From: Dehalococcoidia bacterium
Lineage (GTDB): Bacteria; Chloroflexota; Dehalococcoidia; Tepidiformales; Tepidiformaceae
Length of the DNA stretch: 51,233 bases
Assembly (NCBI GenBank): GCA_022826585.1
Contig: JAJDUR010000053.1
Coordinates: 1 to 51,233, forward strand
Direction of reading: 5' to 3'
Under the pieces are notes generated by a model. That model saw only the letters and a list, made by a program, of their open reading frames with translations, was not told the DNA's origin and searched no databases. The number at the start of each line of letters is the position of its first letter. Positions within the stretch are counted from its first letter, which is position 1. Position numbers and translations under genes: made by a program. Below, one piece after another: positions 22,862 to 31,200 of the stretch.

Positions 22862-24172
22862 GTGACGGCCACCCCCTTCCCCCTCCAGCTCCGCGCCCTC
22901 GACCAGGACCGCCTGCGCCGCTACCGCGAGCACCTGGCCTTCTATGAGGGCGACCAGTGGCCGGGACGCGCCCGCCGCGGCGAGCGCCGCCTCGTGCTCA
23001 ACTACGCGAAGGCGTTCGTCGACAAGGTCACGAGCTACCTGTTCGAGGGCCACGCCCTCCAGGTGCGGCCCCTCGACGCGCTCGACCGCGCCGCTGCCGA
23101 GCGCGCGCGGGCGGCGGAGCAGGCCTGGCGCGCCGTGGAGGCGGCCAACGGCCTCGAACGCCTCGACTTCGAGACGGAGCTCGACTGCGCCGTCCTCGGC
23201 GACGCCGCCTACAAGGTCACCTGGGACGTGGAAGAGGGGCGCGTGCGCATCTCCTCGCCCGACGTGCAGGGCATCTACGTCTGGCGCGCGCCCGACGACG
23301 CCTCGCGCATCGAGGCGGTCGCCTCGCAGTACGCGGCCGGCGATGCGCCTCCCGCGACGGCCGCCCTCCCCCTCTCCCCCTCGGCTGTCGAGAACCTCGT
23401 GACGGAGCGCTGGACGGATGAGACGTTCGAGCTGTGGCGCGGTCCCGAGCTGGCGCGCCGCGAGGCGAACCCGTACGGGTTCATCCCCTTCGTCGTCTTC
23501 CCCAACGTGAGCGAGCCGAAGCAGCCCTGGGGGTCGAGCGACGTCGGTCCGCTGGCCGAACCGAACCGCGAGCTGAACCGCGCCTTCAGCCAGCTGAGCC
23601 AGATACTGGAGCTCTCCGGCAACCCCATCGCCGTGCTCGAAGGGGTGGCCGGATCGGAGGACATCGCCGTCGAGCCGGGCGCCGTCTGGGAGGTGCCCGA
23701 GCGCGCCCGCGCCTACCTGCTCGACCTGCTGCAGGGCGGCGGGGCCGCCCTGCACCGCGACTACATCGACCTCGTCTACCGCACGCTGCACGACCTCGGC
23801 GAGTCGCCCCGCACGGCCTTCGGGCAGAACCCGGCCGGCCTGAGCGGCGTCGCCCTCAACGTCGAGCTGGACCCGGTGGCGCGGAAGGTGGCGCGCAAGC
23901 GGCTCATCCGCACGCCCGTCTACGAGCGCCGCGCGATGCTTGCCCTGCGCCTGCTGTCACGCTACGAGGGGCTGCCCATCGACGGCCTGCAGCCCGAAGC
24001 CCTGTGGGGCCCCGTCCTCCCCGCCGACCGCTCCCGCCAGGTCGCGGACGAGCGCTCGCTGGTCGAGGCGGGCATCCGCTCACGCCGCACCGCCGCCGAG
24101 CGCCTCGGCTCCGAGGACCCGGAGGCCGAGTGGTCACGCGTCCGGGAGGAGCGCGCCGCACTGGCGGGGTAG
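22862..24172 (+). CDS. phage portal protein (SPP1 gp6-like)
   Basis: 436 residues with the SPP1 gp6-type portal pattern: RLRRYREHLAFYEGDQW near the start, LVLNYAKAFVDKVTSYLFEG, the WDVEEGRVRISSPDVQGIYVWRAPDD wing segment, and ANPYGFIPFVVFPN, GSSDVGPLAEPNRELNRAFSQL, DLVYRTLHDLGES, then a C-terminal helical part. Portals form the 12-mer DNA channel of tailed-phage heads. No terminase, capsid or tail gene lies next to it, so it is an orphan: a prophage or gene-transfer-agent remnant, or a domesticated gene. The frame is intact. The REP-like repeat begins at the base after its stop. Confidence 0.78.
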   Translation: MTATPFPLQLRALDQDRLRRYREHLAFYEGDQWPGRARRGERRLVLNYAKAFVDKVTSYLFEGHALQVRPLDALDRAAAERARAAEQAWRAVEAANGLERLDFETELDCAVLGDAAYKVTWDVEEGRVRISSPDVQGIYVWRAPDDASRIEAVASQYAAGDAPPATAALPLSPSAVENLVTERWTDETFELWRGPELARREANPYGFIPFVVFPNVSEPKQPWGSSDVGPLAEPNRELNRAFSQLSQILELSGNPIAVLEGVAGSEDIAVEPGAVWEVPERARAYLLDLLQGGGAALHRDYIDLVYRTLHDLGESPRTAFGQNPAGLSGVALNVELDPVARKVARKRLIRTPVYERRAMLALRLLSRYEGLPIDGLQPEALWGPVLPADRSRQVADERSLVEAGIRSRRTAAERLGSEDPEAEWSRVREERAALAG

Positions 24173-24286
24173 GAGAGCGCTCGCTGCGCTCGCTGAGTGG
24201 AGCGCAGCGCTGGCGCGCGGCTGAGGAGAGCGGCGGGCTGCGCCCTGCCTGAGTGGAGCGCGCCGCTAGCGCGCCGCTGAGTGGGG
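24173..24286 (+). repeat. multi-hairpin dispersed repeat, copy A
   Basis: About 114 bp directly after the portal stop. It is made of four successive imperfect palindromes (around GCGCTCGC/GCGCTCGC, GCAGCGCTGGCGCGCGGCTG, GCGGCGGGCTGCGCC, GCGCGCCGCTAGCGCGCC) separated by TGAGTGGAGC- or TGAGGAGAGC-like spacers. The same unit recurs at 36692-36805 with only a few changes and inverted at 37229-37343. It codes for nothing evident. Confidence 0.85.
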
Positions 24287-24309
24287 CCGGGGGTGGACCG
24301 GCCACCCAC

Positions 24310-24774
24310 CTAGAACGGCTTGAAGATGGCCAGCCAGGCCATCAGCGGGACGCTCAGCACCAGCGCCGTCCCGAACACGAGGGGGACGCGGTCGTCGAGG
24401 ATCTCCTGGAGCTCGTCGGTGACCTCGCCGTCCCTGGCGGCGATGAGCGCGGCCGTGCGCGCCCGCCGCAGGCCGAAGCCCATGAGCGGCAGGCAGACGA
24501 GCCAGAAGAACACGAACAGGCCCGCGAGCGCCGCCAGCCAGCCGTCGCGGATGAAGTCGTACTCGGCCACGCCCCAGAAGAAGCCGGTCGCGCCCGAGAG
24601 CATGGCCCCCGGCAGGAGGACGCGCGTCTCGTTGCCGGCGGCCTCCACGAGGGCGTACATCTGGAACTGGACGTCCTTCGAGAGCCAGGCGCGCACGATC
24701 AGTGGGTAGGTCGCGCCCAGACCGGCGCCCATCCAGAGCAGGGCGAGGATGTGAACGATGCGCCAGGCGTCCAC
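24310..24774 (-). CDS. DUF2269-like integral membrane protein
   Basis: 154 residues with four hydrophobic segments: AWRIVHILALLWMGAGLGATYPLIV, VLLPGAMLSGATGFFWG, GWLAALAGLFVFFWLVCLPLMGFGL and VPLVFGTALVLSVPLMAWLAI. This pattern and the start fit the DUF2269 family of predicted integral membrane proteins, function unknown. The GTG start shares a base with the pyrG stop (TAGTG), so it is translated in tandem with CTP synthase. Confidence 0.75.
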   Translation of the reverse strand: MDAWRIVHILALLWMGAGLGATYPLIVRAWLSKDVQFQMYALVEAAGNETRVLLPGAMLSGATGFFWGVAEYDFIRDGWLAALAGLFVFFWLVCLPLMGFGLRRARTAALIAARDGEVTDELQEILDDRVPLVFGTALVLSVPLMAWLAIFKPF

Positions 24775-26414
24775 TAGCCGGCGGCGGCGACGGGGGTGGT
24801 GGTCTCGGTGGTCGGGGCGTGGCGGGCGAGCCCGGCGCTCACGAAGGCGTGGAAGAGGGGATGGGGGCGGTTGGGGCGGCTCTGCAGCTCGGGGTGGAAC
24901 TGCGTGCCCAGCATGAAGGGGTGGTCCGCCACCTCCGCGATCTCCGCCAGCGTTCCGTCGGGGGAAGTCCCCGCGACCTTGAGGCCGGCCTCCTCCATCT
25001 CGTCGCGGAAGCGGTTGTTCAGCTCCCAGCGGTGGCGGTGGCGCTCGTTGATCAGGCCCTCGTCGTAGGTTTCCGCCGCGAGGCTTCCGGGGCGCAGGCG
25101 GCAGGGATACCAGCCCAGCCGCATCGTGCCTCCCTTGGCCACCACGCCCTCCTGCTCCTCGAGCAGGCTGATGACGGGCCAGGGCGACTCAGGGTCGAAC
25201 TCGGTCGAGTTGGCGCCTTCCCAGTCGCAGACGTTGCGCGCGAACTCAGTGACCATCACCTGCAGGCCCAGGCAGAGGCCGAGGTAGGGGATGCCGTTCT
25301 CGCGGGCGTGGCGGGCGGCGGCGATCTTCCCCTCCCAGCCCCGCTCCCCGAAGCCGCCCGGCACGACCACGCCGTCCACCCCCGCCAGGATGGCGTCGGC
25401 GGGGCGCGTCTCCAGGTCTTCGGCGTGCACCCAGCGGATCCCCACCTCGGTGTCGTGGGCGACGCCCGCGTGCACCAGCGCCTCCTTCACGGAAAGGTAG
25501 GCGTCCTGCAGCTCCACGTACTTCCCGACGATCGCGACCTCCACGTCGCGCTTGGGGTTGCGCTGGCGGTCGACCATCGCCTCCCAGGCGGTCAGGTCGT
25601 GGGTCTGCGTCTTCAGGCCGAGCCGTTCCAGCACGAAGTCGGTCAGCCCCCGGCTCTCGAGCATGAGGGGCACGGCGTAGATCGTGTCGACCGTCTCCAG
25701 GGGGATGACGGCGCGCGGGTCGACGTCGCAGAAGTCGGCGATCTTGTTGCAGATGTCGCCCGGCACGGCGTGGTCGCTGCGGGCGAGGATGGCGTCGGGC
25801 TGGATGCCCATGGAGCGCAGCTCGCTCACGGAGTGCTGCGTCGGCTTCGTCTTCAGCTCGCCCGTCGCCCCGATGAAGGGGAGGAAGGTGACATGCACGT
25901 TGAGGAAGTCGTTGTGGGGGATGTCGTGCCGGATCTGGCGCATCGCCTCGATGAAGGTCTGGCCCTCGATGTCGCCCACCGTGCCGCCCACCTCGCAGAT
26001 GATGACCTCCGCGTTGCTCGCCTCGGCGGCGGCGTAGATGCGCGACTTGATCTCGTTCGTGAGGTGGGGAACGGCCTGGATGGTGCCGCCCAGGTAGTCG
26101 CCGTGGCGCTCGCGGTCGAGCACGGCCCGGTACACCTGGCCGCTGGTGACCGAGGAGGCGGCGGAGAGGTCCTGGTCGAGAAATCGCTCGTAGTGGCCCA
26201 GGTCGAGGTCCGTCTCGGCCCCGTCGGCCGTCACGAACACCTCGCCGTGCTGATAGGGCGACATGGTGCCGGGGTCGACGTTGAGGTAGGGGTCGAGCTT
26301 TTGAACGGTGACGGAGATTCCGCGGGATTTGAGCAGGCGCCCGATGCTGGCGGTCGTAATGCCTTTACCAACGCCGCTGACCACGCCGCCGGTAACGAAA
26401 ATGAACTTGGCCAT
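24774..26414 (-). CDS. pyrG: CTP synthase (glutamine-hydrolysing)
   Basis: 546 residues. The N-terminal synthase domain carries the family start KFIFVTGGVVSGVGKGIT and the YLNVDPGTMSPYQHGEVFV and GGTVGDIEG motifs for ATP/UTP and magnesium. The class-I glutamine amidotransferase domain begins near residue 290 and has the nucleophile C381 in GLCLGLQ with H507/E509 in QFHPE. It amidates UTP to CTP. The chosen start is ATG 26412-26414, since MAKFIFVTGG is the invariant N-terminus. A DUF2269 gene is coupled downstream. The length is normal. Confidence 0.97.
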   Translation of the reverse strand: MAKFIFVTGGVVSGVGKGITTASIGRLLKSRGISVTVQKLDPYLNVDPGTMSPYQHGEVFVTADGAETDLDLGHYERFLDQDLSAASSVTSGQVYRAVLDRERHGDYLGGTIQAVPHLTNEIKSRIYAAAEASNAEVIICEVGGTVGDIEGQTFIEAMRQIRHDIPHNDFLNVHVTFLPFIGATGELKTKPTQHSVSELRSMGIQPDAILARSDHAVPGDICNKIADFCDVDPRAVIPLETVDTIYAVPLMLESRGLTDFVLERLGLKTQTHDLTAWEAMVDRQRNPKRDVEVAIVGKYVELQDAYLSVKEALVHAGVAHDTEVGIRWVHAEDLETRPADAILAGVDGVVVPGGFGERGWEGKIAAARHARENGIPYLGLCLGLQVMVTEFARNVCDWEGANSTEFDPESPWPVISLLEEQEGVVAKGGTMRLGWYPCRLRPGSLAAETYDEGLINERHRHRWELNNRFRDEMEEAGLKVAGTSPDGTLAEIAEVADHPFMLGTQFHPELQSRPNRPHPLFHAFVSAGLARHAPTTETTTPVAAAG

Positions 26415-26529
26415 GCCACTCCTGCGGAAGCGTGCTCCCTGCATGCTACGAGCGCGGCCGGAGGGCAGTCAACGAACCTCGGCTCCCCGCGAGTAACCTT
26501 TACACGCCGTGGGCGTTATCAGGGGTATG

Positions 26530-26559
26530 TTGCGCTCTGGCGGGGCGGCTGACTATGCT
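26530..26559 (+). promoter_or_regulatory. putative promoter of the ECF sigma operon
   Basis: TTGCGC (26530-26535), 18 bp and TATGCT (26554-26559) precede the sigma gene, with transcription expected near 26566. The resulting leader would include the hairpin at 26577-26598. It looks like a housekeeping promoter rather than an ECF GGAAC-type box. Confidence 0.4.
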
Positions 26560-26576
26560 CGCGTGGAGTGGTGGGG

Positions 26577-26598
26577 GCGCGCTGTGCGAATAGCGCGC
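26577..26598 (+). other. leader hairpin before the ECF sigma gene
   Basis: GCGCGCT (26577-26583), loop GTGCGAAT and AGCGCGC (26592-26598) form a perfect 7-bp stem. It ends 3 nt before the GGGAG Shine-Dalgarno (26602-26606) of the sigma gene, so it could influence translation initiation. Confidence 0.4.
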
Positions 26599-26611
26599 AT
26601 TGGGAGTGCGT

Positions 26612-27181
26612 GTGGAACCGACGGCGCCAAGCGAGCTTGCTCCGGACTTCGACGAGCGCACGGCCGTCGAGAAAGCCAAGTCGGGCGACCACGAGGCCCT
26701 GAGCACGCTCTACACCTTCTACTTCCCCCGCGTCTATCGCTACGTGGCCGGGCGCGTGCGCTCGACGCAGGACGCCGAGGACGTGACCGAAGAGGTCTTC
26801 CTGCGGGTCGTCGCCAACCTGAAGCGCTACGAGTGGCGGGGCCTGCCCTTCGGGGCCTGGGTGTTCCGCATCGCCCGCAACGAGGTGATCTCGCATGCGC
26901 GCCGGCAGCGCCGTCGGGGGACTCCCGCCCAGCTCTCCGAGGCGCTGCCCGACGAGCGCCAGGACCACGTGGCCGCCTACGAGCTGCAGGCCACGATCGA
27001 GGTGGTGCGCGAGGCCACGGCCAAGCTGCCCCCGGCCCAGCGCGACGTGATCTCGCTGCGCTTCGGCGCGGGGCTCTCCGTGGCCGAGACGGCGCTCGCC
27101 CTGGGCAAAACCCAGAACAACGTGAAGGTGCTGCAGCACAAGGCCATCCAGAAGCTGCAGGGGATGGTCGCTGAGGAATGA
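26612..27181 (+). CDS. ECF-type RNA polymerase sigma factor
   Basis: About 189 residues from GTG 26612, chosen for GGGAG 5 nt upstream; GTG 26606 or TTG 26600 are alternatives. Region 2 is HEALSTLYTFYFPRVYRYVAGRVRSTQDAEDVTEEVFLRV, with the DAED motif, followed by LPFGAWVFRIARNEVISHARRQRR. Region 4 is LPPAQRDVISLRFGAGLSVAETALALGKTQNNVKVLQHKAIQKLQ. No sigma 1.1 or region 3 is present. It overlaps the DUF5667 gene by 4 nt (ATGA), which suggests that membrane protein modulates it. Confidence 0.93.
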   Translation: MEPTAPSELAPDFDERTAVEKAKSGDHEALSTLYTFYFPRVYRYVAGRVRSTQDAEDVTEEVFLRVVANLKRYEWRGLPFGAWVFRIARNEVISHARRQRRRGTPAQLSEALPDERQDHVAAYELQATIEVVREATAKLPPAQRDVISLRFGAGLSVAETALALGKTQNNVKVLQHKAIQKLQGMVAEE

Positions 27182-28269
27182 AGCGGTTGCTGAACTTCTT
27201 CCGCCGTCCGCCTGACCCGCAGGCCGAAACCTTCGCGGAGGCGCTCGCCCTCTACGAGCAGGGCATCGAGATCGCCGCCATCCTCGAGCGCTATCCCGAG
27301 GAGGAGCAGGCCTGGCTGCGGCCGCTGCTTTCCACCGGGCAGATCATCGGGGGCGCCTTCCAGGCCGAGGAGGCGAGCTACTACTTCGAGGGCGCGCTCA
27401 AGGCGAAGGTCCTGGCGGCCGCGGCCGCGCCCGTTATCGGCGGGCCTGCCGCCGATCCGCTGCCCGAGCCCTCCCGCTTCGGACAGCTCGGGGCGGCCTT
27501 GGCCTCCGTCGCCGTGCTGGCGGTGGCGGCCATGCTCGGCGTCATCACCTTCGGCTTCGTCACCGCCGGCGATTCCGTGCCGGGCGAGTGGAACTACGGC
27601 TTCAAGCGCGCCACCGAGCAGGCGCAGGTGCGCTTCGCCTCGGGCGATGAGCGCATCAACGTCCACATCCGCCAGGCGGAAGAGCGCCTCGACGAGATCC
27701 AGACGCTCGTCGCCCGCGACAACCTCGACCCGGGACACATTTATAGCTTCACCGACGAGCTCGAGGACATCCGCGAGATCGCCGAGGAAGAGTCGTTCGA
27801 CCTGGTGCAGCAGATCAAGGTGAAAAACATCAGCGAGACGGCCGAGGTCGTGCTCGCCGAGGTTGGCGAGACCGAGGAGGAGCTCGCGCCCGTCGCCGCC
27901 GAGGCGGTCGACCAGGCGCGGCAGGTGGCGGCCGCCGTCGGCGGCGGCAGCGCCACCCCGGTGGAGTCCGATCCCGTGCCCACGGCCACGCCGACGCCCG
28001 AGCCGACCGCGACGCCCACCCCCACGCCGGCGCCGACGCCCGATCCCACGCCCGATCCGACGCCGGTGCCCACGCCCGATCCGGTGCCGACGCCCGACCC
28101 GACGGTCACGACGGGTGACGGCACCCCGACGCCGATCGAAACCGCGACCGCCGAGCCCACCGTCTCGGCCGGCGACGGGGGCAATCCGGAGCCGCTCGAC
28201 CCGGACGCGACGTCGACCGCGACGCCCACGCCCACCCCGACCGGGAACGGTGGAGGCAACGGCCCCTAG
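27178..28269 (+). CDS. DUF5667-domain membrane protein paired with ECF sigma factor
   Basis: 363 residues. The cytoplasmic N-terminus (about 1-105) has a helical segment FAEALALYEQGIEIAAILERYPEEE. A single TM lies at about 107-130 (GAALASVAVLAVAAMLGVITFGFV). Outside is a DUF5667-like helical unit (SVPGEWNYGFKRATEQAQVRFASGDERINVHIRQAEERLDEIQTLV) and then about 110 residues of Thr/Pro/Glu/Asp repeats. Sigma-DUF5667 pairs are typical of Actinobacteria and Chloroflexota; the protein is a likely anti-sigma or envelope sensor. Its stop forms CTAG with the convergent gene. Confidence 0.85.
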   Translation: MKRLLNFFRRPPDPQAETFAEALALYEQGIEIAAILERYPEEEQAWLRPLLSTGQIIGGAFQAEEASYYFEGALKAKVLAAAAAPVIGGPAADPLPEPSRFGQLGAALASVAVLAVAAMLGVITFGFVTAGDSVPGEWNYGFKRATEQAQVRFASGDERINVHIRQAEERLDEIQTLVARDNLDPGHIYSFTDELEDIREIAEEESFDLVQQIKVKNISETAEVVLAEVGETEEELAPVAAEAVDQARQVAAAVGGGSATPVESDPVPTATPTPEPTATPTPTPAPTPDPTPDPTPVPTPDPVPTPDPTVTTGDGTPTPIETATAEPTVSAGDGGNPEPLDPDATSTATPTPTPTGNGGGNGP

Positions 28270-28745
28270 GCCGGCGACGTCCGGCGGCCGGCGTATTCGC
28301 CGCCTTCTTCCAGGTCGTCCCGCTCGGCCCGCGCCCAGCGCCGGAACTCGGCCAGCGCCTCGTCGTCGAACACCTCGGCGGCGCGGCGCCACTCGGCATC
28401 GGTGCGGGGCGGCACGCCGTGCATCAGGAGGCCGCGCAGGGCCACTTCCTGGAGGGCCAGGTCATCCGCTTCGGGCGTGGGCCCGATCTGGAGGAGGGTG
28501 TGCATCATGCGGTTCACGGCCGAGGCCGCGGGCGGGGTGACGCGCCCCGCCAGGATCTCCTCGATCAGCCACCAGCCCAGCGCGCGCAGGTCGCGCTCGC
28601 GGATCGCGCCCGCGGGGGAGGGCGCCGCCTCCGGGGCGGGGCGCTCGAGGCGAACGCGTGCGTGCCCCTCGTGGGGGCAGCGGTCGGCGGGGAAGCGGCA
28701 GGCGGCGCCGCCCCGGGTGGGCGCGCCGCAGCGGGTTCCGGACAT
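28266..28745 (-). CDS. hypothetical protein with N-terminal Cys/His knuckle
   Basis: 159 residues. The start MSGTRCGAPTRGGAACRFPADRCPHEGH places C6, C16, C23, H25 and H28 as possible zinc ligands, in a TRxGxxC pattern often seen in small phage- or terminase-associated proteins. The rest is helical and charged (DLRALGWWLIEEILAG, VNRMMHTLLQIG) with an acidic C-terminus. Function unknown. It is coupled by a shared CTAG to the DUF5667 gene and lies 51 bp downstream of the subtilase gene on the same strand. Confidence 0.65.
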   Translation of the reverse strand: MSGTRCGAPTRGGAACRFPADRCPHEGHARVRLERPAPEAAPSPAGAIRERDLRALGWWLIEEILAGRVTPPAASAVNRMMHTLLQIGPTPEADDLALQEVALRGLLMHGVPPRTDAEWRRAAEVFDDEALAEFRRWARAERDDLEEGGEYAGRRTSPA

Positions 28746-28796
28746 GGCCCCCAGCTTGCGAGGCGGCCCCTTCAGCCCGAACCCGCCCCTGTCGCG

Positions 28797-30944
28797 CTAC
28801 GGCATCACCAGCGTGCCCGGGGCGGTCATGCGGATCCAGTAGACGCGGAAGGGGTAGAGACCGCCGAAGTCGTTGAGCTGGGCGGCCGAGCCGGGCAGGT
28901 GGGAGCTCCAGAGCCGCGTCACGTTGTCGTAGCTGAGCACCTGGTCGTACAGCCCGTCGATGCTGGCGAGGGCGTTGGCCACGGCGCGGGCCTCGCCCGT
29001 GTAGACGACCGCGTTCCACCCCTCGGCGAGCGCGACCACGCGGCCGGGCGCCGGCTCCGGCGTGAGGTCGGCCAGGATGCCGCCTTCGCTGAAGATCCAG
29101 AACGCCTCGTACTCGGCCAGCTCCGTCAGCGTCTGCGCCGAATCGGGCGCATCCGGGTAGTAGAGGCGGAAGGCGCCGCCGCCCTCGGCGTCGGCGTCCC
29201 ACACGGCGACGGCCGCCCAGCCCTCGGGGAAGGCAGCTGCGGCCTCGGGGAAGGACGTCGTGGGGCCGAGGTGGGCGGAGAGGCTCCAGCCCTCGCCCAG
29301 CTCCTGTACCACCACGGGCCCCGGCGGCGCTTCGATGCCGTTCACCGCGAAGTCCTCCAGGGCGAGCACCTCGTTGGGGGCGCTCCAGGGCAGCGGGTTC
29401 GCGTCCGCGAGGTCGCCCACGCGGATCTCGATTTCCCGTCCCGGCGCCCCGCAGCCCTCGATCTCGTTCTCCCCCGCGATGCGCAGCGAGTAGTGAGCCG
29501 TCCCGTTCACGGTCTCGGTTACCGCCGAGCCGCACTCCACCCCGTCGATGAGGGCCACCACGGGCGTGCCCGGCGAGGGGCGCACCCAGTCCCGGAGGAC
29601 GCGCCCGCTGAGCGTCATGGGCACGCGCTCGAGCACGCCCCGGATGTCGACGACCCCCGCCCCCGCCCAGTTGCCCCCGTGGTCGGCTGCCGCCGGCGGC
29701 GCCGCCGATTCCTGCACGATGGCGATGTACTCCTCCATGGTGAGGCCGGGGTTGCGCGCCATCGCCAGCGCGAACGCCCCCGTCACGATCGGGGCGGCGG
29801 AGCTGGTGCCCGGCGGCAGGTACGCGTAGGGCGGCGATAGCAGGTCGGAGCGGACCGTGCTCACCACCCGATTGCCGGGCGCCGCGATGTCGACGCCGCC
29901 CCCATACGAGCTGTAGGGCGCCCAGGCGTTGCCGTCGGTGGAGTCGCTGGCGCCCACGCCGATCACGTTCGGGTACTGGGCATAGGCGGCGGGGAAGCCC
30001 ACGCCGCGGGCCCCGTGGTTGCCCGCGGCGGCCACGATGATGAGCCCGTCGGCGAGGGCGCTCTCGATCGCGGCGCGGAGCTCGGGCGTGTCGTTGTTGG
30101 GGTCGCCCGGGCCGCTGGCGAAGCTGATGTTGATGATGTCGGCGCCCATTCGCCGCGCGTAGTCGATCGCCCGCGCGACGTTGGACATCTCGCCCGTCGG
30201 CAATTTCCCGCCGGCCCCGCAATCGAGCACCTTCAGCGTCATCAGGCGGACGCGCCAGGCCACGCCCGTGATGCCGATCTGGTTGTTGCCCCGCGCCCCG
30301 ATGATGCCCGCCACCGACGTGCCGTGCGAGCCCAGCGACTCCGTTGTGCCGTGGTCGTCACGGACGTCGCCGTTGGGCGTGCTCGAGGTGTAGCCGCACT
30401 CCTTGATGCGCTCCGGCTTGGCCGTCAGGAAGCGGCACCCGTAGCGGTCGTCGATGCAGCCGTTGTTGTCGTCGTCGACGCCGTCGTTGTCGGCGTCGTT
30501 GGGGTTCTGCCAGAGGTTTCGCACGAGATCCCGGTGGCGGAAGTCGATACCCGTGTCGAGCACGGCGACGACAATCTCCTCGGCATCGGTCGTGATGTCC
30601 CACGCCGCCGAGGCGCCGATCGGGTCGAGATACCCCTCCTGCACGCGGTAGTAGAAGTCGTTGGGGCCGGCGGCCGCCGTCACGATGGGGTCGGGGGAGG
30701 CGTTCAGCACGCCGGGTTGGCTCTCGAGCCAGGCGCTGTACGCCTCGGGCGTCATCCCTTCGGGGACGGGGAGCTGGCGGAAGCCCTGCGCCTCCAGCGA
30801 AGCGGGCGCTTCCTGCCCGCCCGCCAGCTGCATGCGCACCCACTCCCCGGCCGCGGGCTCGCCGGCGTCGCCCCCGGGATGCACGGCCATGATCGCGACC
30901 AGCACGGCCACGGCTGCCAGGATGCGGATTGCCTGTTTCGCCAC
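28797..30944 (-). CDS. secreted subtilisin-like serine protease with tandem GWN-type C-terminal modules
   Basis: 715 residues from GTG 30942-30944. A signal peptide or anchor (IRILAAVAVLVAIMAVHP) is followed by a propeptide-like part and an S8 catalytic domain with D130 in AVLDTGID, H207 in SHGTS, N309 in AAAGN and S381 in GTSSAAP. A calcium-site-like DADNDGVDDDNNGCIDD insert lies at 151-166. After about residue 430 there is a beta-sandwich-like region and then two tandem units of about 75 residues starting LGEGWSL and LAEGWNA and ending AFWIFSEGG and VYWIRMTAPG. These resemble cell-surface modules common in Chloroflexota. It probably degrades protein outside the cell. Confidence 0.92.
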   Translation of the reverse strand: MAKQAIRILAAVAVLVAIMAVHPGGDAGEPAAGEWVRMQLAGGQEAPASLEAQGFRQLPVPEGMTPEAYSAWLESQPGVLNASPDPIVTAAAGPNDFYYRVQEGYLDPIGASAAWDITTDAEEIVVAVLDTGIDFRHRDLVRNLWQNPNDADNDGVDDDNNGCIDDRYGCRFLTAKPERIKECGYTSSTPNGDVRDDHGTTESLGSHGTSVAGIIGARGNNQIGITGVAWRVRLMTLKVLDCGAGGKLPTGEMSNVARAIDYARRMGADIINISFASGPGDPNNDTPELRAAIESALADGLIIVAAAGNHGARGVGFPAAYAQYPNVIGVGASDSTDGNAWAPYSSYGGGVDIAAPGNRVVSTVRSDLLSPPYAYLPPGTSSAAPIVTGAFALAMARNPGLTMEEYIAIVQESAAPPAAADHGGNWAGAGVVDIRGVLERVPMTLSGRVLRDWVRPSPGTPVVALIDGVECGSAVTETVNGTAHYSLRIAGENEIEGCGAPGREIEIRVGDLADANPLPWSAPNEVLALEDFAVNGIEAPPGPVVVQELGEGWSLSAHLGPTTSFPEAAAAFPEGWAAVAVWDADAEGGGAFRLYYPDAPDSAQTLTELAEYEAFWIFSEGGILADLTPEPAPGRVVALAEGWNAVVYTGEARAVANALASIDGLYDQVLSYDNVTRLWSSHLPGSAAQLNDFGGLYPFRVYWIRMTAPGTLVMP

Positions 30945-31200
30945 GAGGCGCTCGCCTACGTCCCGGTCCCGGCGGTGGGCATTGGCGTGAGGCTCCTGTC
31001 GAGGGGCGTGCGCCCCGTTGCTGCATCTTCCCCGGCCGCCGCCCCTTCCCGCCCCTGTTCGCGACTGCGGGTGCGAGACAGGGCGCGCCGGCGGTGGCAA
31101 GGTTGGGCTTGAGTGTAGGGCAGCCTTGGCGTGTGCGTCCCGCCGCGCCGGGTAAAGGGCATGCCCGCGGGCTCCCCGGACGGGAGCCGAGGGGAATGCA

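Noticed and set aside
22744-22869. Extension of ClpS to the ATG near 22870
   Set aside because: It would overlap the portal start and adds a non-conserved stretch; the GTG at 22741 fits the family length.
27951-28260. Thr-Pro repeat runs as a possible minisatellite or CRISPR-like array
   Set aside because: The repeats are codon-level variations of TP/DP in a secreted linker; similar runs occur in slt, the LysM and CapA proteins. No spacer-repeat structure is present.
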